A DNA stretch of 64,000 nt from Cunninghamella blakesleeana. Its lineage: Eukaryota; Mucoromycota; Mucoromycetes; Mucorales; Cunninghamellaceae. The position numbers and the translations under genes are program-made. Below are positions 47,631 to 60,798 of this stretch, one piece after another. Below the pieces are notes generated by a model that was not told where the DNA came from, searched no databases, and saw only the letters and a program-made list of their open reading frames with translations. The stretch is from the NCBI GenBank assembly GCA_017871115.1, contig JAFCIZ010000002.1, positions 1,509,501-1,573,500 on the forward strand, in the 5' to 3' direction. Each line of letters starts with the position of its first letter. The stretch's first letter is position 1.

Positions 47631-48109
47631 ATGACAGCTTTTCAAACGGATATTGATTTACTTGCTTTTGAAACAATAAATTCAGGAAAAACTTTGGAAA
47701 TAACAGAAACAGAATTATCTCACCATTTATATAATATTAAAACAGCAACTCACAACTGCATTGTAAATATATTTATATCATAAAAACAGTAATAAAAACA
47801 AAGTTAACTATATATTACAGCAATATTAATAGTAACAATATAAAAATATTTATGGCTCTTCAATATTTTTAGGAATATTATAATACCAATGACAATCAAA
47901 AAGATAATAATTCTTTTTTACGCGACGAAATATACGATTCTTTCGCTAAACTACTAGAAACTATTTTTGAAAAAGCATCTTTGTTTGAAGCAAATAAACA
48001 GCTGAAATTAATAGATCAGCTACAATATGAATTAACCTGTGAAGCAAACGCTGCTTTTGGGGTAAATATAACAATAATAATAATAAATAGAAATTAAAAC
48101 TTTTGATAA

Positions 48110-48147
<38 letters not shown>

Positions 48148-48525
48148 TATTTATTTATTTATTTTATTTTAGAAATTATTCATGTCATATTACGATGAAA
48201 TATTACAAAAGATAACTATAGAACTGATGATAACCAATAATAAACCAATCGAAATAAGTAAACAAATGAAACAAACTGCATTCAATTTTTTAAACCTTAT
48301 ATACTCAGCATGTAAACCATTTGAAGCCATGACTTGGATCGTAGAAAGATTATTTGATTTGGATTGGATAGATATGGATGAAGATAAAAGAATGGAAACA
48401 ATATATACTTTTGTTATATTAGTGAAATCATTTGAAAAATCTGGTAATACATATGTATATAAATTTAGATTTATATAACTTTATTATTCACTGTTATTTT
48501 TGTATAAACTGGTTCCCTACTCATT

Positions 48526-48564
<39 letters not shown>

Positions 48565-48861
48565 TATGAATATATAATTTAGTTATTAATCGAACGGATA
48601 TATTAAAACAATTGGAAGATTTTTTTAACAACTTTGTGAATTCAAGTAAATCAGCATTGATGTTTTTAGAAAACATAATGAAAGAAACACATTCTAATGA
48701 CACATATCCTGATATATGGGAATTGCAAGTAGCCAACATGATAAGTAGTATATTAGACGTTATAGAATTGTATTACTTTAAAATTACCAAAAATAAGGTT
48801 AGACTTTTTTTTTCGCTTTCTTTTATTTTTACTCTTTTACTAATAATAATAACGATATATA

Positions 48862-48897
<36 letters not shown>

Positions 48898-49547
48898 TAA
48901 TATAACCGTTATTTTTTTATTGTTCCTATCTTTTTATTTAATATAGAGTAATATACAAAATTGCCAAGGTAATATATTAGAACCAGCTAGGTATTTATTA
49001 GTTTTGATATTTGACAAATTCATATTAAATTATAATATGGGTTTAAGTAAAAAATATTATGATCAATTTCATCCAAGATATAATATACCAAAATTGAATA
49101 TGAGTACAATAAATGACGTATATACTTCAACTGGACGTAGTATAATGAACGACATAGTACACCGTTGTCTGGTAAATTATAATGTATATATGAAAGGATT
49201 ATAATTTGAAAGATCGCATTGGCTTATTTAATGCTATTTATTTTATATTATTTTTATTTTACATGTAGATATTAGCAACACAGTTAGGATGCAGTTTTGA
49301 TAAATTACTTTACCTTCGACAAACAGCAATCGATAATGATGATAAAAACGAAGATGATTATCAAATGAATTATTCAGCCGAATTAAGTTTTGATGGTATT
49401 TTATCAGTATTAGCATTATCAATATATGACAAATTTTTACCCTCTGCAGCCTCTTCTGCTTGTACTCACTCACTTTTACCAATGATGATCGATCCTATAT
49501 GGATTGGAAAACATTGTATTGGAAATATCATGAACCTACTTGGAAAG

Positions 49548-49593
<46 letters not shown>

Positions 49594-50752
49594 TTAAGGA
49601 ATAAATCAGCAAATATTTAGATATAGATATTAATGTTGTATTTATATATTTTAGTCCGGATAACACTGGTAGAATTGATAAGGCAATGTTGATCCTTTTG
49701 TATTTATCTGACAATGTAAATGATGAAAAATTGAAAATAGATTTGGATACAATTGAACAAAAATTTAGTGGAGTTAACAACGAAACAATGATAACACTCA
49801 CTACCGCATTTCAAGTAACTATAATAATAATAATATTACATTTTATTTTTATTTCTATTTTATTTGATAATTATTTGATAATTATTTATGGCTTAATATG
49901 TTTTTTCTCTTTTTTTATAATAATAATAGACGCTTACATCAATCACCTCAATGGCAAATGACGCAACACTTCGATTTTTAGGATATCAGCTTATTGATCA
50001 ATTTATAAAGTTAAGTACGGATGAAACGCGGATATTTATATTAACAGAGCTATTAGATAATTGCCCTTTTCCGACAATGAAAACAGCTTCTATTGGTCTT
50101 TTAAAAAATCAAATATTTTATGTACATCGTTCTCATTTGAAACAACACACCACTACAAAGCCAAATATATTTCATAGTCCAATAATTGTGGAGAAATTTT
50201 TACCTATTATTTTTAATGATAAAAACACTTCATTCAGCCAACATCAAAATGAAATAGATCAAGAATTATTTTGGGATAAATTCAATTATCATATGCAGGC
50301 ATTGAATTTTTATTATTATTTATTATCTTGGGATAAACAAAATCAAGTAATACATAACATATATATAAATATATATAGTAAAAATATGAAATAAAATATG
50401 AAATAATTTGCTTACTTTATATATACTTATTTATTATTAAATAGACTACTATATGGAATAAGGAACAGTTAGAATGGATGCAATCCAACTACTTGAATCC
50501 TTTAATGAGCCAATGTCGCCAAATATCCAAGTTGTATGAAAATAATAGCGGCGGTGCTATTAGTGATGTAAATTAAAAAACAAAATATAGTATTTTTAAT
50601 TTAAATAATAATAATAATATATTAATTATATGATTTTTTTTTTATTTATATATTTTATATACTTATAGAATAATGATTGGCCTAAAGTATTTCAATTAAA
50701 TTTAATTCAAAAAACCTTTGATGATATTAAAGGACTAATTACAAACAAGTAA
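47631..50752 (+). CDS. Ybp1/Ybp2-glomulin-like helical repeat protein
   Basis: Ten exons: 47631-47762, 47873-48061, 48173-48443, 48583-48797, 48947-49171, 49269-49546, 49655-49814, 49930-50346, 50445-50567 and 50669-50752, giving 697 residues. It is alpha-helical throughout with no transmembrane segment and no low-complexity tracts, unlike its neighbours. Blocks such as FLNLIYSACKPFEAMTWI, ILATQLGCSFDKLLYLRQ and ARYLLVLIFDKFI recall the Alf4/glomulin/Yap1-binding family (kinetochore and Yap1 partners in yeast, SCF regulators in animals). The assignment rests on fold character and scattered residues, so treat it as probable. Exon 4 ends with the donor gttaga rather than gtaag. Confidence 0.6.
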
Positions 50753-51050
50753 TATAGTTAATAGAATATGTCCCGGTTTACTGTACTATATATTTTTTTT
50801 ATCAAATTATTCGCAGAAAACCGATAGAGCTAAATTTTTTCATATAAGAAAACATTTGATGATAATACATATTAAACGATTAGTTACAGAAAGTAAAATA
50901 AATAATAATTTATTTTATTGACTAAAAATTCAATGTTTTTTAAGTTAATAATAAATTATAATCCGATTTACTATGAATATATTTGTATTGCTAACAGAAT
51001 GTTTAATAGATGATGTTTTTTTATAATAATTATTTGACCATGGATACTGT

Positions 51051-51484
51051 TTACATATGTTTTTCTTCGGTTGTGTCATCTAAAAGAACTGGCACTCTAT
51101 ACAAAAAAAGAAAAGGGAAATAACATACAATGTGAAAGCATGTCAGCATATTATTTAAAGTTTTCAGCTCGAGATTTCTTATTATAATTAGCTTTTTATT
51201 TATTTACTTTTTACCTTTTCATTGATTCAAAGTCCTCTTCTAGTCGAATAGTTTGTAACTAAACGAGATAAAAACAAAATTAGAAAATTAGAAAATTGCA
51301 TAATTTTTCTAATTTTTTTTAAAAAAACAGAAAAGTTTAGAAAATAATTAAACTTACATACTCCTCTCTTTCTTTTTGCTTATGTTTTTCTTTTTGTATC
51401 TTTTTTTCATCAAGCTGTTCCTTTTCCTTGGATTTAAGAATCATATTATTTACAGCTTCATAACCAGCAGATACTAAGTCTATT

Positions 51485-51516
<32 letters not shown>

Positions 51517-53300
51517 GATCAATACGTAAAAACTACATTGGGGTTTTTTTTATAAAAAAAAAGTATATATGTGTATAATTACCATCAGGAACTTTTATAG
51601 TTATATCTCCTTTTAATAAGTTCATACGTTTCTTTGATAATCTGTCACGTAATTCATCTTTTACAGCATCGAAAATGGCCTAATATATATTAAAAATAAA
51701 CAAAATGAATATATAAAGTAATATAACAATGAAACTATACACGATTATTTATTTTATATTTATATTTATATTGATTTCTGCTTAATTACATCATATTTCA
51801 AGTTCAATGCTTCTAGTTCATCGTCAAATTGCTTCGATGCATATTCATGTAAATACAATGCTACTTCTCCACTTTTTCCAACGTTCTCTAAACTTTTATT
51901 TTTTAGTAGCCGAATATCATCATGTTGCTCACTGAAGATTGATTCTATTCTCTTTTCAATATGTTGCTTTTTTCTCTCGTAGGAACTATAATAGATATAT
52001 AAAAGTAAAAAAAGGATGTTATTACTATTATGATATTTATTAATTACTATTGGTTATTTTTGGTTGATTTATTATAACAATACTTTTTAAAATACTTCAT
52101 ATAATTTAGTTCAAGATTTTCCCAATAAGCGTTATATAGTTCCCATTTTTTAAATTGTTGTTCCGGAAGTAATTCAATTGCATTATATAATTTATCTATA
52201 TATTTATATTTAAAAGAATAAATGAATAAAGCATGTTGCTGAATGATAATCTATTTATTTCAAAAAAAAAAAAAAAGATAAAATAGTTTACCTTGATTAA
52301 TATTCCAATTATTATTATCGAACTCATTAGCTGCCCTTTCCTCAAAAAATACAATTGGACTATCTTCCTTTTCATACTCAATAGTTGTGCCTTTTGAACT
52401 TTTATTTTCCTCTTTTTCCTCTTCTTCTTCTTCTTCTTCTTCTTCATAATCACTTTTATTAGCACTCATATAATTTTCATTATCATGATCATTGTCTTCA
52501 CTATATTCACTACCACTAAAACTGTCCTCTTCAGTCTCCTTATTAGTGTAATTATGATCATAAGTAATGGAATGTTGTGAGGATGATGATGTATCCAATA
52601 TATTTGGATGATAAATATCTGTGTTAGAAGGAGTGATAATGGAAGAATTATTTTCCATTATCTTTGCGTATTCTAATATTATATTTACAAACGAAGTGAA
52701 CATAGGTGCATTTAATGATGATGACGATGATAATTCTTCTTGAGGTAGTGAGGATTTTCTTTTTTTGTGTGGTATATGTTGCTCTTGTTCCTGCTGTGGT
52801 AATGCTAATAACGAAGGTCTTTTTTGTGGTATTTGCTGTTGCGACTGTAAAGTTTGCTGTTGTAATTGTGGTGATGAATTAGGTGATTGCTGTATTGGAG
52901 ATAATGATTGCTGTTGTAAATAAGATAACTGTGGTGATTGTTGGAAATGAGATAATGTTTGCTGTTTTAAGCAAGGCATATGTGATGTAAATGGCGAAGA
53001 AGAGGAGGAAAAAGGCACTGCTGTTGTTTGTGATAATGTTTGTTGTTGCGGAGATAGTGGAAATGATGAAGGTGGTGATGATAATTGCTGTTTTTGTGGT
53101 GAAATTTTTTGTAATGTTTCTTGTAACACATTTAGTGGTATGTGTCGTATAATTTGCATTAATATTTGTGGTGGTACTTGCTGTTTTTGTTGCTGAGAAA
53201 ACGCTACCATAGATTGCTGAAGTTTATGAAGATGAGGATGAGGAGATGGTATCCGTAGTTGATGATGTTGATATGAATCTAAATCACCATGTTTATAAGG

Positions 53301-53340
<40 letters not shown>

Positions 53341-53521
53341 AAATTATTATCTATAGTCCTTTGTTGTTTAACAATGATCTGTTGTTGTTCAATGATAATA
53401 CCTTGTAACCTTTCTATTATTTTTTGTTGAGTTTGAAAATCAACTTGCTCGGCTAAGTCATTAGTTGATGGTAATCTACAATCATTATTTTCTTCATTTA
53501 GAACTATTTTATTAATATTAA

Positions 53522-53560
<39 letters not shown>

Positions 53561-53720
53561 CGTTAGGTGGTATATCATTATAATAGTTTGGTAAAATATT
53601 ATTGTAATAGTAATTTGTTAGAAAATTGTCATTATAGTTAGGCGAATTTATATTGCTATCTTCGCAAAGGGAAGATTTAGATTGACTCGCATTTTTTTTT
53701 TTAGATACATTATGTTTCAT
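51051..53720 (-). CDS. Unknown protein: disordered Gln/Ser/Asn N-terminus, coiled-coil C-terminus
   Basis: Seven exons: 53720-52292, 52195-52084, 51985-51790, 51679-51583, 51479-51358, 51258-51215 and 51096-51051, giving 681 residues. Residues 1-475 are low complexity: an Asn run, a Ser run, many QQ and SPQ repeats, then a poly-Glu stretch. The last ~205 residues are charged helix (YERKKQHIEKRIESIF, YASKQFDDELEALNLKYD, AVKDELRDRLSKKRMNLL, EKEQLDEKKIQKEKHKQKER). The helix-rich end faintly resembles Sds3/BRMS1-type corepressor subunits, but I would not name it. All seven junctions close in phase, so the gene itself is sound. A nuclear role is inference. Confidence 0.65.
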
Positions 53721-55378
53721 TTTTTATTTAATAAATATATATACATCTATATCTATATGTATATGTACACATATACAGAAATATATAGAGATATAGATAT
53801 AGATATATATAGAAATATAGAAAAAGAAAGAGGGGGAGAAAAATAATTAACTCTTTAAATTTTTTTTAGTGACTATTGGCAACGCGGACACTGGGTTTCG
53901 TCGAGGTTTAAATTTTTTTACAAGTTTGAGGGTGATATTAATATTGATAAATATATTATAAAAACTATTTCTTATTTGATAAAAAAATCGAATACATTTT
54001 AGTATAAAAAAAGTAAATGCTACAATAAAAATAATATGTAGTAACAAAAATAATGCAACTGCGTTTAAAAAAGAGAGAAAGACAAACCTTATCCTACTAA
54101 GGCCATTAATTCTAAAAAACGCAAGTTAAATTTTTATGTTTTTTTAGATCAAAAATTAAAGCAAAGGAATGGCTGTGGACGAAATGAATGTCATTTTGTT
54201 GTAGCTAAAGTTTTCAGCTTTTAAAGTCCTCTCTCTACATATATATACATATATCAAAAAAAAAAGTAGTTACATTATTATAACATCTGCTCACTATTTA
54301 TTTGGTTTTTATTTATTTAAAAGGAAATAGGCAATTCGATTATGATGATATAAACAAACCTCAATGCGCTCTTTTTGATTTTAATTCCCTTTCATTTATG
54401 TGTATCTATAATTCCGGCTTTTTAATTTTTCAAAATATAAAGTCATTTTTCAATAATTGATGAGAAAAAACGGTATCATCAAAAATTATCTTGTTCACTA
54501 TACTGAACCTCACTTGCAAGTGCTGTCGAATGTCATAACTATTAAAACACTTTCTAAGAATTAAATACAACAGTATAACATCGAAAAATCGATTTGATGA
54601 ACTGTAAGTAAATAAAGAATTTTAAAATATGCTTATATACATAATATCTTAAACTTTGATATACTCAGTATTATTTTATTTCTATTTTTATTATGTAATA
54701 TAAGAGTTTTACAAGAGTAAATCAATACACATTTTTCTCAAAAGGTACAAAGGTTGATCGAAAGTAATGACTTTTCTGCCATCTTTGATATTAACATGCA
54801 ATATAAAAAGGCAGTAATATTTAAATCTAAGCGCAAGTTAACATTTGTATCAGAATGTATAAAATAGTTATGAAATTGAATTAATTTTATATAATTTTAT
54901 TTTTATTTTACTTTTCCAGATTCTTGCAAAAAAAAAAAAAAAAAGAAAAAAGAAAAGATTTGGTATAAATTGATTTTTATTATCCAAGTAAAATTAAATG
55001 TAGGGTTGATCAAACATTATGACAATCAGATTTACCATTTCTGCTTAAAAAAAGCATATATGTACGTATGTATGTATGTATTTTGAGTTTTTCTGATTTT
55101 TTTGGATTTTATTATTATTATTATTATTTTATTAAAAAAAGTTGTAAAATATAATATGTATCCATGTATCATTGTAATATAAAATAAATTAGATGTCTTT
55201 GTGTAAGAAATAACCTCGCCACTTCATGTCGGAGTTAAGATATGCTTTTCAAAAAAAAAATTTATAGTAAAATCTGGGTAAAACAAAAAAAAATCCACTC
55301 AACTATTTTTTTTCTTCCCCTCTTTCTTCTTCTTCCATATAATTTAAAGTATTTACTTTTATATAATTAGAAACCAAA
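53721..55378. other. Gene-poor stretch with relic copy B and a coding-like fragment
   Basis: 1.66 kb without an intact gene. Just after a T-run and TAG at 53869, the plus strand stays open and reads YWQRGHWVSSRFKFFYKFEG and on to a TAG near 54000; the opposite strand is also open there. The patch CGCGGACACTGGGTTTCGTC is markedly GC-richer than its surroundings. 54601-54950 is relic copy B. The ITPase promoter lies at the right end. Confidence 0.45.
54601..54950 (+). pseudogene. Relic copy B of a diverged duplicated gene
   Basis: From 54721 a 48-codon frame reads INTHFSQKVQRLIESNDF, then SAIFDINMQYKKAVIFKSKR, and ends at TAG 54865. It is preceded by a donor-like GTAAGTAAATA at 54604 and followed by an acceptor-like CAG|ATTCTTGCAAAA near 54918. 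Copy A at 28678-29090 shows the same landmarks in the same order. The family is not recognised. Confidence 0.5.
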
Positions 55379-56533
55379 ATGGCTTCAGAAAATTCACTCA
55401 AAAAATTAGGTATGAAGTTAATAATAATAAAAAAGTATAATTAACAAGTAAATAAATGATTTATATTTATATATTTTTATTTTTATATCACATAGTATTC
55501 GTTACTGGCAATAAAAATAAATTAATAGAAGTACAACAAATCTTTAAAGGTGTTATAGATATTGAATCACATAAAGTTGATTGTAAGTTATGTTCATTTA
55601 CTCATTTATATATATATATATATATATATTTTATAATAGAGTTTTTTTTTTAAAGTTAACCTTTTTATATATATCATTTTATATATATATTACTATTATT
55701 AGTACCTGAATTACAAGGTGAAACGAAAGATATTGCGGCTCAAAAATGTAAAATGGCAGCTGATATTGTAAAGAGAAGAAAGAAAAGAAAAAGAAGAAAA
55801 ATAACAATATATACATATATACATGTATATATCAACAAGTAGAATAGGATAGAGATAAATAAATATAAATAAGATTGATTTATTAATATATATATATATA
55901 TATATTAATTTGTATTTATATAGATTCAAGGACCATGTATTATTGAAGATACCTGTTTATGTTTTAATGCATTAAATGGATTACCTGGACCTTATATGTA
56001 AATAAGAAGAATGAAATGATTTTTGGAAAAAAAAAAAAAAAAAAAAAAAGATGCGTTATGAATAATTATAGTAACATGAATCATTTTTTTTCCTTTTTTT
56101 TTTTGATTCTTATTCCTATTCGCTTTTGATGATAATGATGATATAGTAAATGGTTTCACCAATCTATTGGCTTGGACGGATTAAATAAGATGTTAGTTGG
56201 ATTTGATGACAAGACAGGCTATGCTTTGTGTACCATGGCATATTGTGAAGGGCCAGGAAAAGAACCTGTGATCTTTGAAGGCATCACAAATGTAAATTAA
56301 ATAAAAAAATTTTCCTTTTTTTATTTTTATTTATTCTCTTTATTGGATTAAAAAAAAAGATATCATCTGGTTTATTCACTTTTTCTTACTAATGCATTAT
56401 TATTTTTTTTTTCTCTTTGTTCTTGTTTGTTATAGGGTAAAATTGTGCCTCCACGTGGACCAGCTACTTTTGGATGGGATCCTGTATTTGAACCAGAAGG
56501 ATTTGACCAAACGTAAGTTTTTATCTTTATTTT

Positions 56534-56576
<43 letters not shown>

Positions 56577-56834
56577 CCATGGGTTAGGGTGTGAGTGTGA
56601 AAGTAAAAGCACAATAAATTTAATAGTGAACAAATGGTGATAATATTAATGATTATATAGATTTATCTAGCTTTTAATTTAATTTTACGATCCTAATTCT
56701 CCTTAAAAATTTTCCAAACTTTTTTTAAAAAAACTCTGTAAAATAGTTATGCCGAAATGCCAAGCGAAATTAAAAACACCATTTCGCACCGATATAGAGC
56801 TTTGGAAAAAATGAAGGAATACTTTAATCAATAA
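55379..56834 (+). CDS. HAM1: Inosine triphosphate pyrophosphatase (ITPase/Ham1)
   Basis: Seven exons: 55379-55409, 55496-55582, 55703-55767, 55924-55997, 56147-56291, 56436-56512 and 56747-56834, giving 188 residues, the family's normal length. Motifs are [15 protein letters not shown] (nucleotide binding), [33 protein letters not shown] (metal and substrate site), [36 protein letters not shown] and [10 protein letters not shown]. The enzyme removes ITP, XTP and dITP from the nucleotide pool in the cytosol. All exons are under 150 nt, so single-frame gene finding would miss it entirely. Confidence 0.97.
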
Positions 56835-57628
56835 AATTAAAATAATGAAAAATAGAATTGAAAAAAAAAAAAAAAAAGAATTCAATAGAATTAGATTGTA
56901 TTTATTTATATTTGCATTATCATGGAATGAATCGCGAAATAAGAAGATTATTTTTAATAAAATAATAATAATAATAATATTTAAAAGCATGGTTCTCACG
57001 TTTAAATAGTAAGATGTTATCATTATAAAGATAAAGAATATATATATACATATATATACATATATGATAAAGAAATATTTATTTAAATTTCTAGTCATTC
57101 TTTTTTTCTTTTCTCTTTTTATTTAATCTTTACTATTTTATAATAAACCCGTCTTTTTAGTATTTTTTTAATCAACAAGAAACTATATAACAATAACGAC
57201 ATCAACATAAATAAAAAAATAAATAAATAAATAATATAAACAATGATGTAAGACAAATATACTACTTCACCATCACCATTATCACCCCCCATCTTATACC
57301 AAACACGTTCTTTGTGCAACTACATTAAAAAAAAAAGTCATAACCAAGATCATTCGATCTTTTTCTCGATATGTGGGGTATACAAAAAAAGATTAGCATT
57401 GTGGAAAAAAAAATGGTTTAAAAGGTAAAGTCAATTTTTTTTATTTCCCTTCTTTCTCTTTCTTTTTTTTTTATCATCATTATTATCTTTTTTTAAAAAA
57501 AAGAAAAAAAAAAAAAAGCAAATAAGTTATATTAACATATAATTATACAAGTATATACATACACAATTTTTATTATTACAAACCTTGTTAAAACTACATT
57601 TATTATAAACAAGTAAAAAAAAAAAAAA
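56835..57628. other. Intergenic between ITPase and zinc-knuckle microgene
   Basis: 794 bp of AT-rich DNA. The last ~200 bp are pyrimidine-rich then A-rich (57440-57520; 57616-57628), like promoters elsewhere in the window. No coding signal. Confidence 0.5.
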
Positions 57629-57819
57629 ATGTCGGATGGTCGATGTATTCATTGTGGTCAAAAAGGACATTATTCAATGTAAGTAAATCTTTTTATCTAT
57701 TGAAATAAATAAAAAGGGAAAACAAAAAAAATGAAAAATAAGGTATATCTAATTCTGTATATATATATATATATTGTTTTATAAATAGGATGTGCCCAAA
57801 GAAACCCACTTCATGTTAA
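57629..57819 (+). CDS. 26-residue CCHC zinc-knuckle microprotein
   Basis: Two exons, 57629-57678 and 57789-57819, join in phase across a 110-nt intron (TCAAT|gtaagt...aatag|GATG) to encode MSDGRCIHCGQKGHYSMMCP plus KKPTSC. It contains one complete zinc knuckle, C6-x2-C9-x4-H14-x4-C19, as in CNBP/Gis2 and retroviral Gag proteins. The ATG follows an A-run similar to leaders of other genes here. The intron sits inside the knuckle, which argues against chance. I find no further exon downstream: the frame ends in TAA right after the knuckle. It could be a stand-alone nucleic-acid-binding peptide, or a remnant or the first exons of a larger isoform. Confidence 0.6.
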
Positions 57820-58874
57820 AACCATCACATTCAATATTATCATTATTACTAGCAACATCATACTCATATTCATCGCCATTATGGTATCAATAACTTTTTT
57901 TTTTCTGGCTACCACTGGAATTGGATTCTTTTTTTTATAAAAAAAAAAAAAATAACGAATGAAATCATGTACTTATCTATTTACCCAACTCTTTATATAT
58001 ATATATATATATATAAATATATCTAGTGCTGCGCACTATCCCTTTCTTTTTTATATTTCTTTGTATTATATTGGTTTAGTTTATACATATTTATCTTTAT
58101 CATATATATATATTATTATTTTCACATTACATATATAAACATTTATTATCTATCTATCTATTTATTTATTTTATTATAATTATTATTATTATTATTATTA
58201 TATTGTATAAAATATAATAAATAAATAAAAATGAATTTTTTTTATTAAAAAAGAAACGGAGTTAAGATAAAGAAAGTAAAGTATATATATATCAATGCCT
58301 TTGATTAATTTAATAACAATGAACTTTACTATATTTAAATGGTTCAACGTATCACCGAGATTTTTTGTTCATGTGTTTTTAAAAAAAGAATTTATATTTT
58401 GGAGAATAAATAAATGGTTTCTCATCTTAATATAGATTATATTTTATTTCGTTATCTAAATATATACTTTATTGGTATAGTTTAACTAGTAATGAAAAAT
58501 TTCACACACTCATTTTTTTTTTAAGATGGAAGATCAATATATCCTTTTTAAGTATAAAATTCATTCATTTTATTTTATCGCCACCCAAAGAAAAAAGATT
58601 CATTTGTGTGAATATTTTGTTTTCTCTCTTTTTCTTTTTTCTCTTTCTCTTTCTTTTTTCACAAAGTCATTCTTTTACTATAGAATGATAATATAAGGAG
58701 GATATATATAATATTGTTCTTTTATTTTAAAAAATAATATATAACAATAGCTTCTCTCTTTTTTTTTTTTTCCCCTACCATTTTTCTATGTTAACAAATT
58801 TCCTCCGTCTAGATACTATTTTTCTTTCTTTTTTCTTTTTTTTGGTCAAGGGTCTATAGGTAGGAGAAAAGAGA

Positions 58875-58911
<37 letters not shown>

Positions 58912-59476
58912 TAGATATACTGTTTATATACGTAGAGTAATAATATTGATTATCCCAAAATACTTGCGTACATAATCTTTCTTTTTCTCTCTCTTTTTTT
59001 TTTTTTGAATAAATGTCAAAGAATAATAAAAATAAAATAACTAAAAATGGAATTGAACCATGTCATAATAAAAAGGTGGAGAAATAATACATACCGTTTA
59101 TTTTTTCATTTTATATATGATTTCCTCCTATAATAAAGCAAGATTGGACCAAGGATAAAATAAGAAATAAAAAAAATAAAAAAATCACTCCTCTTTTCAA
59201 ACCCGCTTTTTTTTAATTATAATGAGTTTTGATGTATTAAATGTTATGTATATATAAACTTTAATTCTATTAACAAAAGTGTTTAGGACGATCATTTTAA
59301 AAAATTTTACTATCTGTACTAGATTACCTACGAGTCATCATTATCATTTATTATTAATTTATTATTACTGTTATTATTAGTATTATTATTATCATCATTA
59401 TTACTATTGCTATTACTATTATTATTATTATTATTATTACTATTACTATTACTATTACTGTTACTGTTACTGTTAC

Positions 59477-59525
<49 letters not shown>

Positions 59526-60124
59526 TTCATTACATGTAATAATAATAATGAATTAAACTAGACAATAGAAATATTTCTTCACCTGTCAAACTTTTTTAAA
59601 TAATAATTGGATAGACATGGTTCTTATTTACACACGAGGTATATAGAAAACACATCCATCAACGTTTTCCTTAAATCATTGATGATCGTTTTTTTATCAA
59701 AAATAGGCCTGGGCTTAAAATATATAAAAGTGTCAATTTTTTTTAGGTTGGCTCCTATTTTTTATATATAAAAAAAAGCTGGCCTTTATTTTTTCAACTC
59801 TTTTCTTTCACTCTTTCCTCCTTTTTTTTTAAAAAAAAAAAAAACCTTTTTGTTTTACTAAATGATATATACTCTTTCCTTTTCCTTCTCCTCTTCCTCC
59901 TCCTCCTCCTTTACCACTCCTTATAATATATTACTATTATTCCAGTGACAATAACATCCCTTTTTTAAAAATGATCAAACTCCTATATACTTTTTATAAT
60001 TATAATAATAATAATAATAAGCATAATGTAAAATAAAGTTGTTTTTTTTTACTCTTTTCTCTTCTTTTCATTACTCTTCTTTTTTATTTTATAATTTTTA
60101 TCTTTTTAATAATAATAATTCATA
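57820..60124. other. Long gene-free stretch with microsatellites
   Basis: 2.3 kb without a supported gene. T-rich and pyrimidine-rich blocks (58610-58670, 58760-58860, 58975-59005, 59870-59920) alternate with AT-rich DNA. An inverted (TATATC)n/(GATATA)n hairpin lies at about 58880-58918. A large compound ATT/ACT/GTT trinucleotide tract spans about 59340-59525. The right end contains the promoter of the membrane-protein gene. Confidence 0.55.
59340..59525. repeat. Compound trinucleotide microsatellite (ATT/ACT/GTT)n
   Basis: Nearly 190 bp of three-base periodic sequence in which ATT units alternate with blocks of ACT and GTT units (for example TTACTATTACTATTACTGTT). Unit variants occur in blocks, suggesting stepwise expansion. 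It lies outside any gene. Confidence 0.85.
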
Positions 60125-60767
60125 ATGACTCACTTGAGTGATTTTAGTTTTTTACGTATGTAAACATATATATATAATAAATAATATGGATTTAGTAAAA
60201 TAAAGTTCTACAAAAAAAAAAAAAAAAGTAATAAACCAAGTTTTTATTCTTTTATATCTTTTTAGAACGAATGGTATCTCTAGGATACTTATCTGCTTGG
60301 TTTGGTTATCGAGTATGGAAATTGGATAGGTTTCGTTGTTTAAGTCCTCAACGTTTTCGACAAGGAGAATTGAAAAGTGTAGTAACAGCCTTAATATTAG
60401 TCATGATTCCGTTTCAGTTATATTATGGTAATTAAAACAAAAATAAATAAATAAATGGAATATATATCATTATTTATCGATTTTAATCCTTATTATTTTT
60501 GCTTCATTTTTAGATGTAACATCATGTAAAATAAAATATGAAGAAGGTTTTGCAAATGTATTTGGTCATGTTTTTACAAAGCCTGAAACTATGTGGACAA
60601 AAGCAGATAGAGACCTCGTTGTACCAACAAGTAAAAATGATGAGACTTAAATAAAATGGAATGAAATCATTTATTATTTATTAAATCACTTTTTCAACTT
60701 TTTTTTTTTTTTTTATTACATAGATTATAGTTTATGTATTGGATTATCTTTACAAACGTTAGTGAAA

Positions 60768-60798
<31 letters not shown>

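Noticed and set aside
53847..54047. 66-codon reverse-strand frame with a hydrophobic start.
   Set aside because: AT-rich hydrophobic codons, no splice partner and no homology; kept only as part of the GC-richer island note.
59340..59525. Regular repeats that might suggest a CRISPR-like array.
   Set aside because: The period is three bases with no spacers; it is a microsatellite in a eukaryotic genome.
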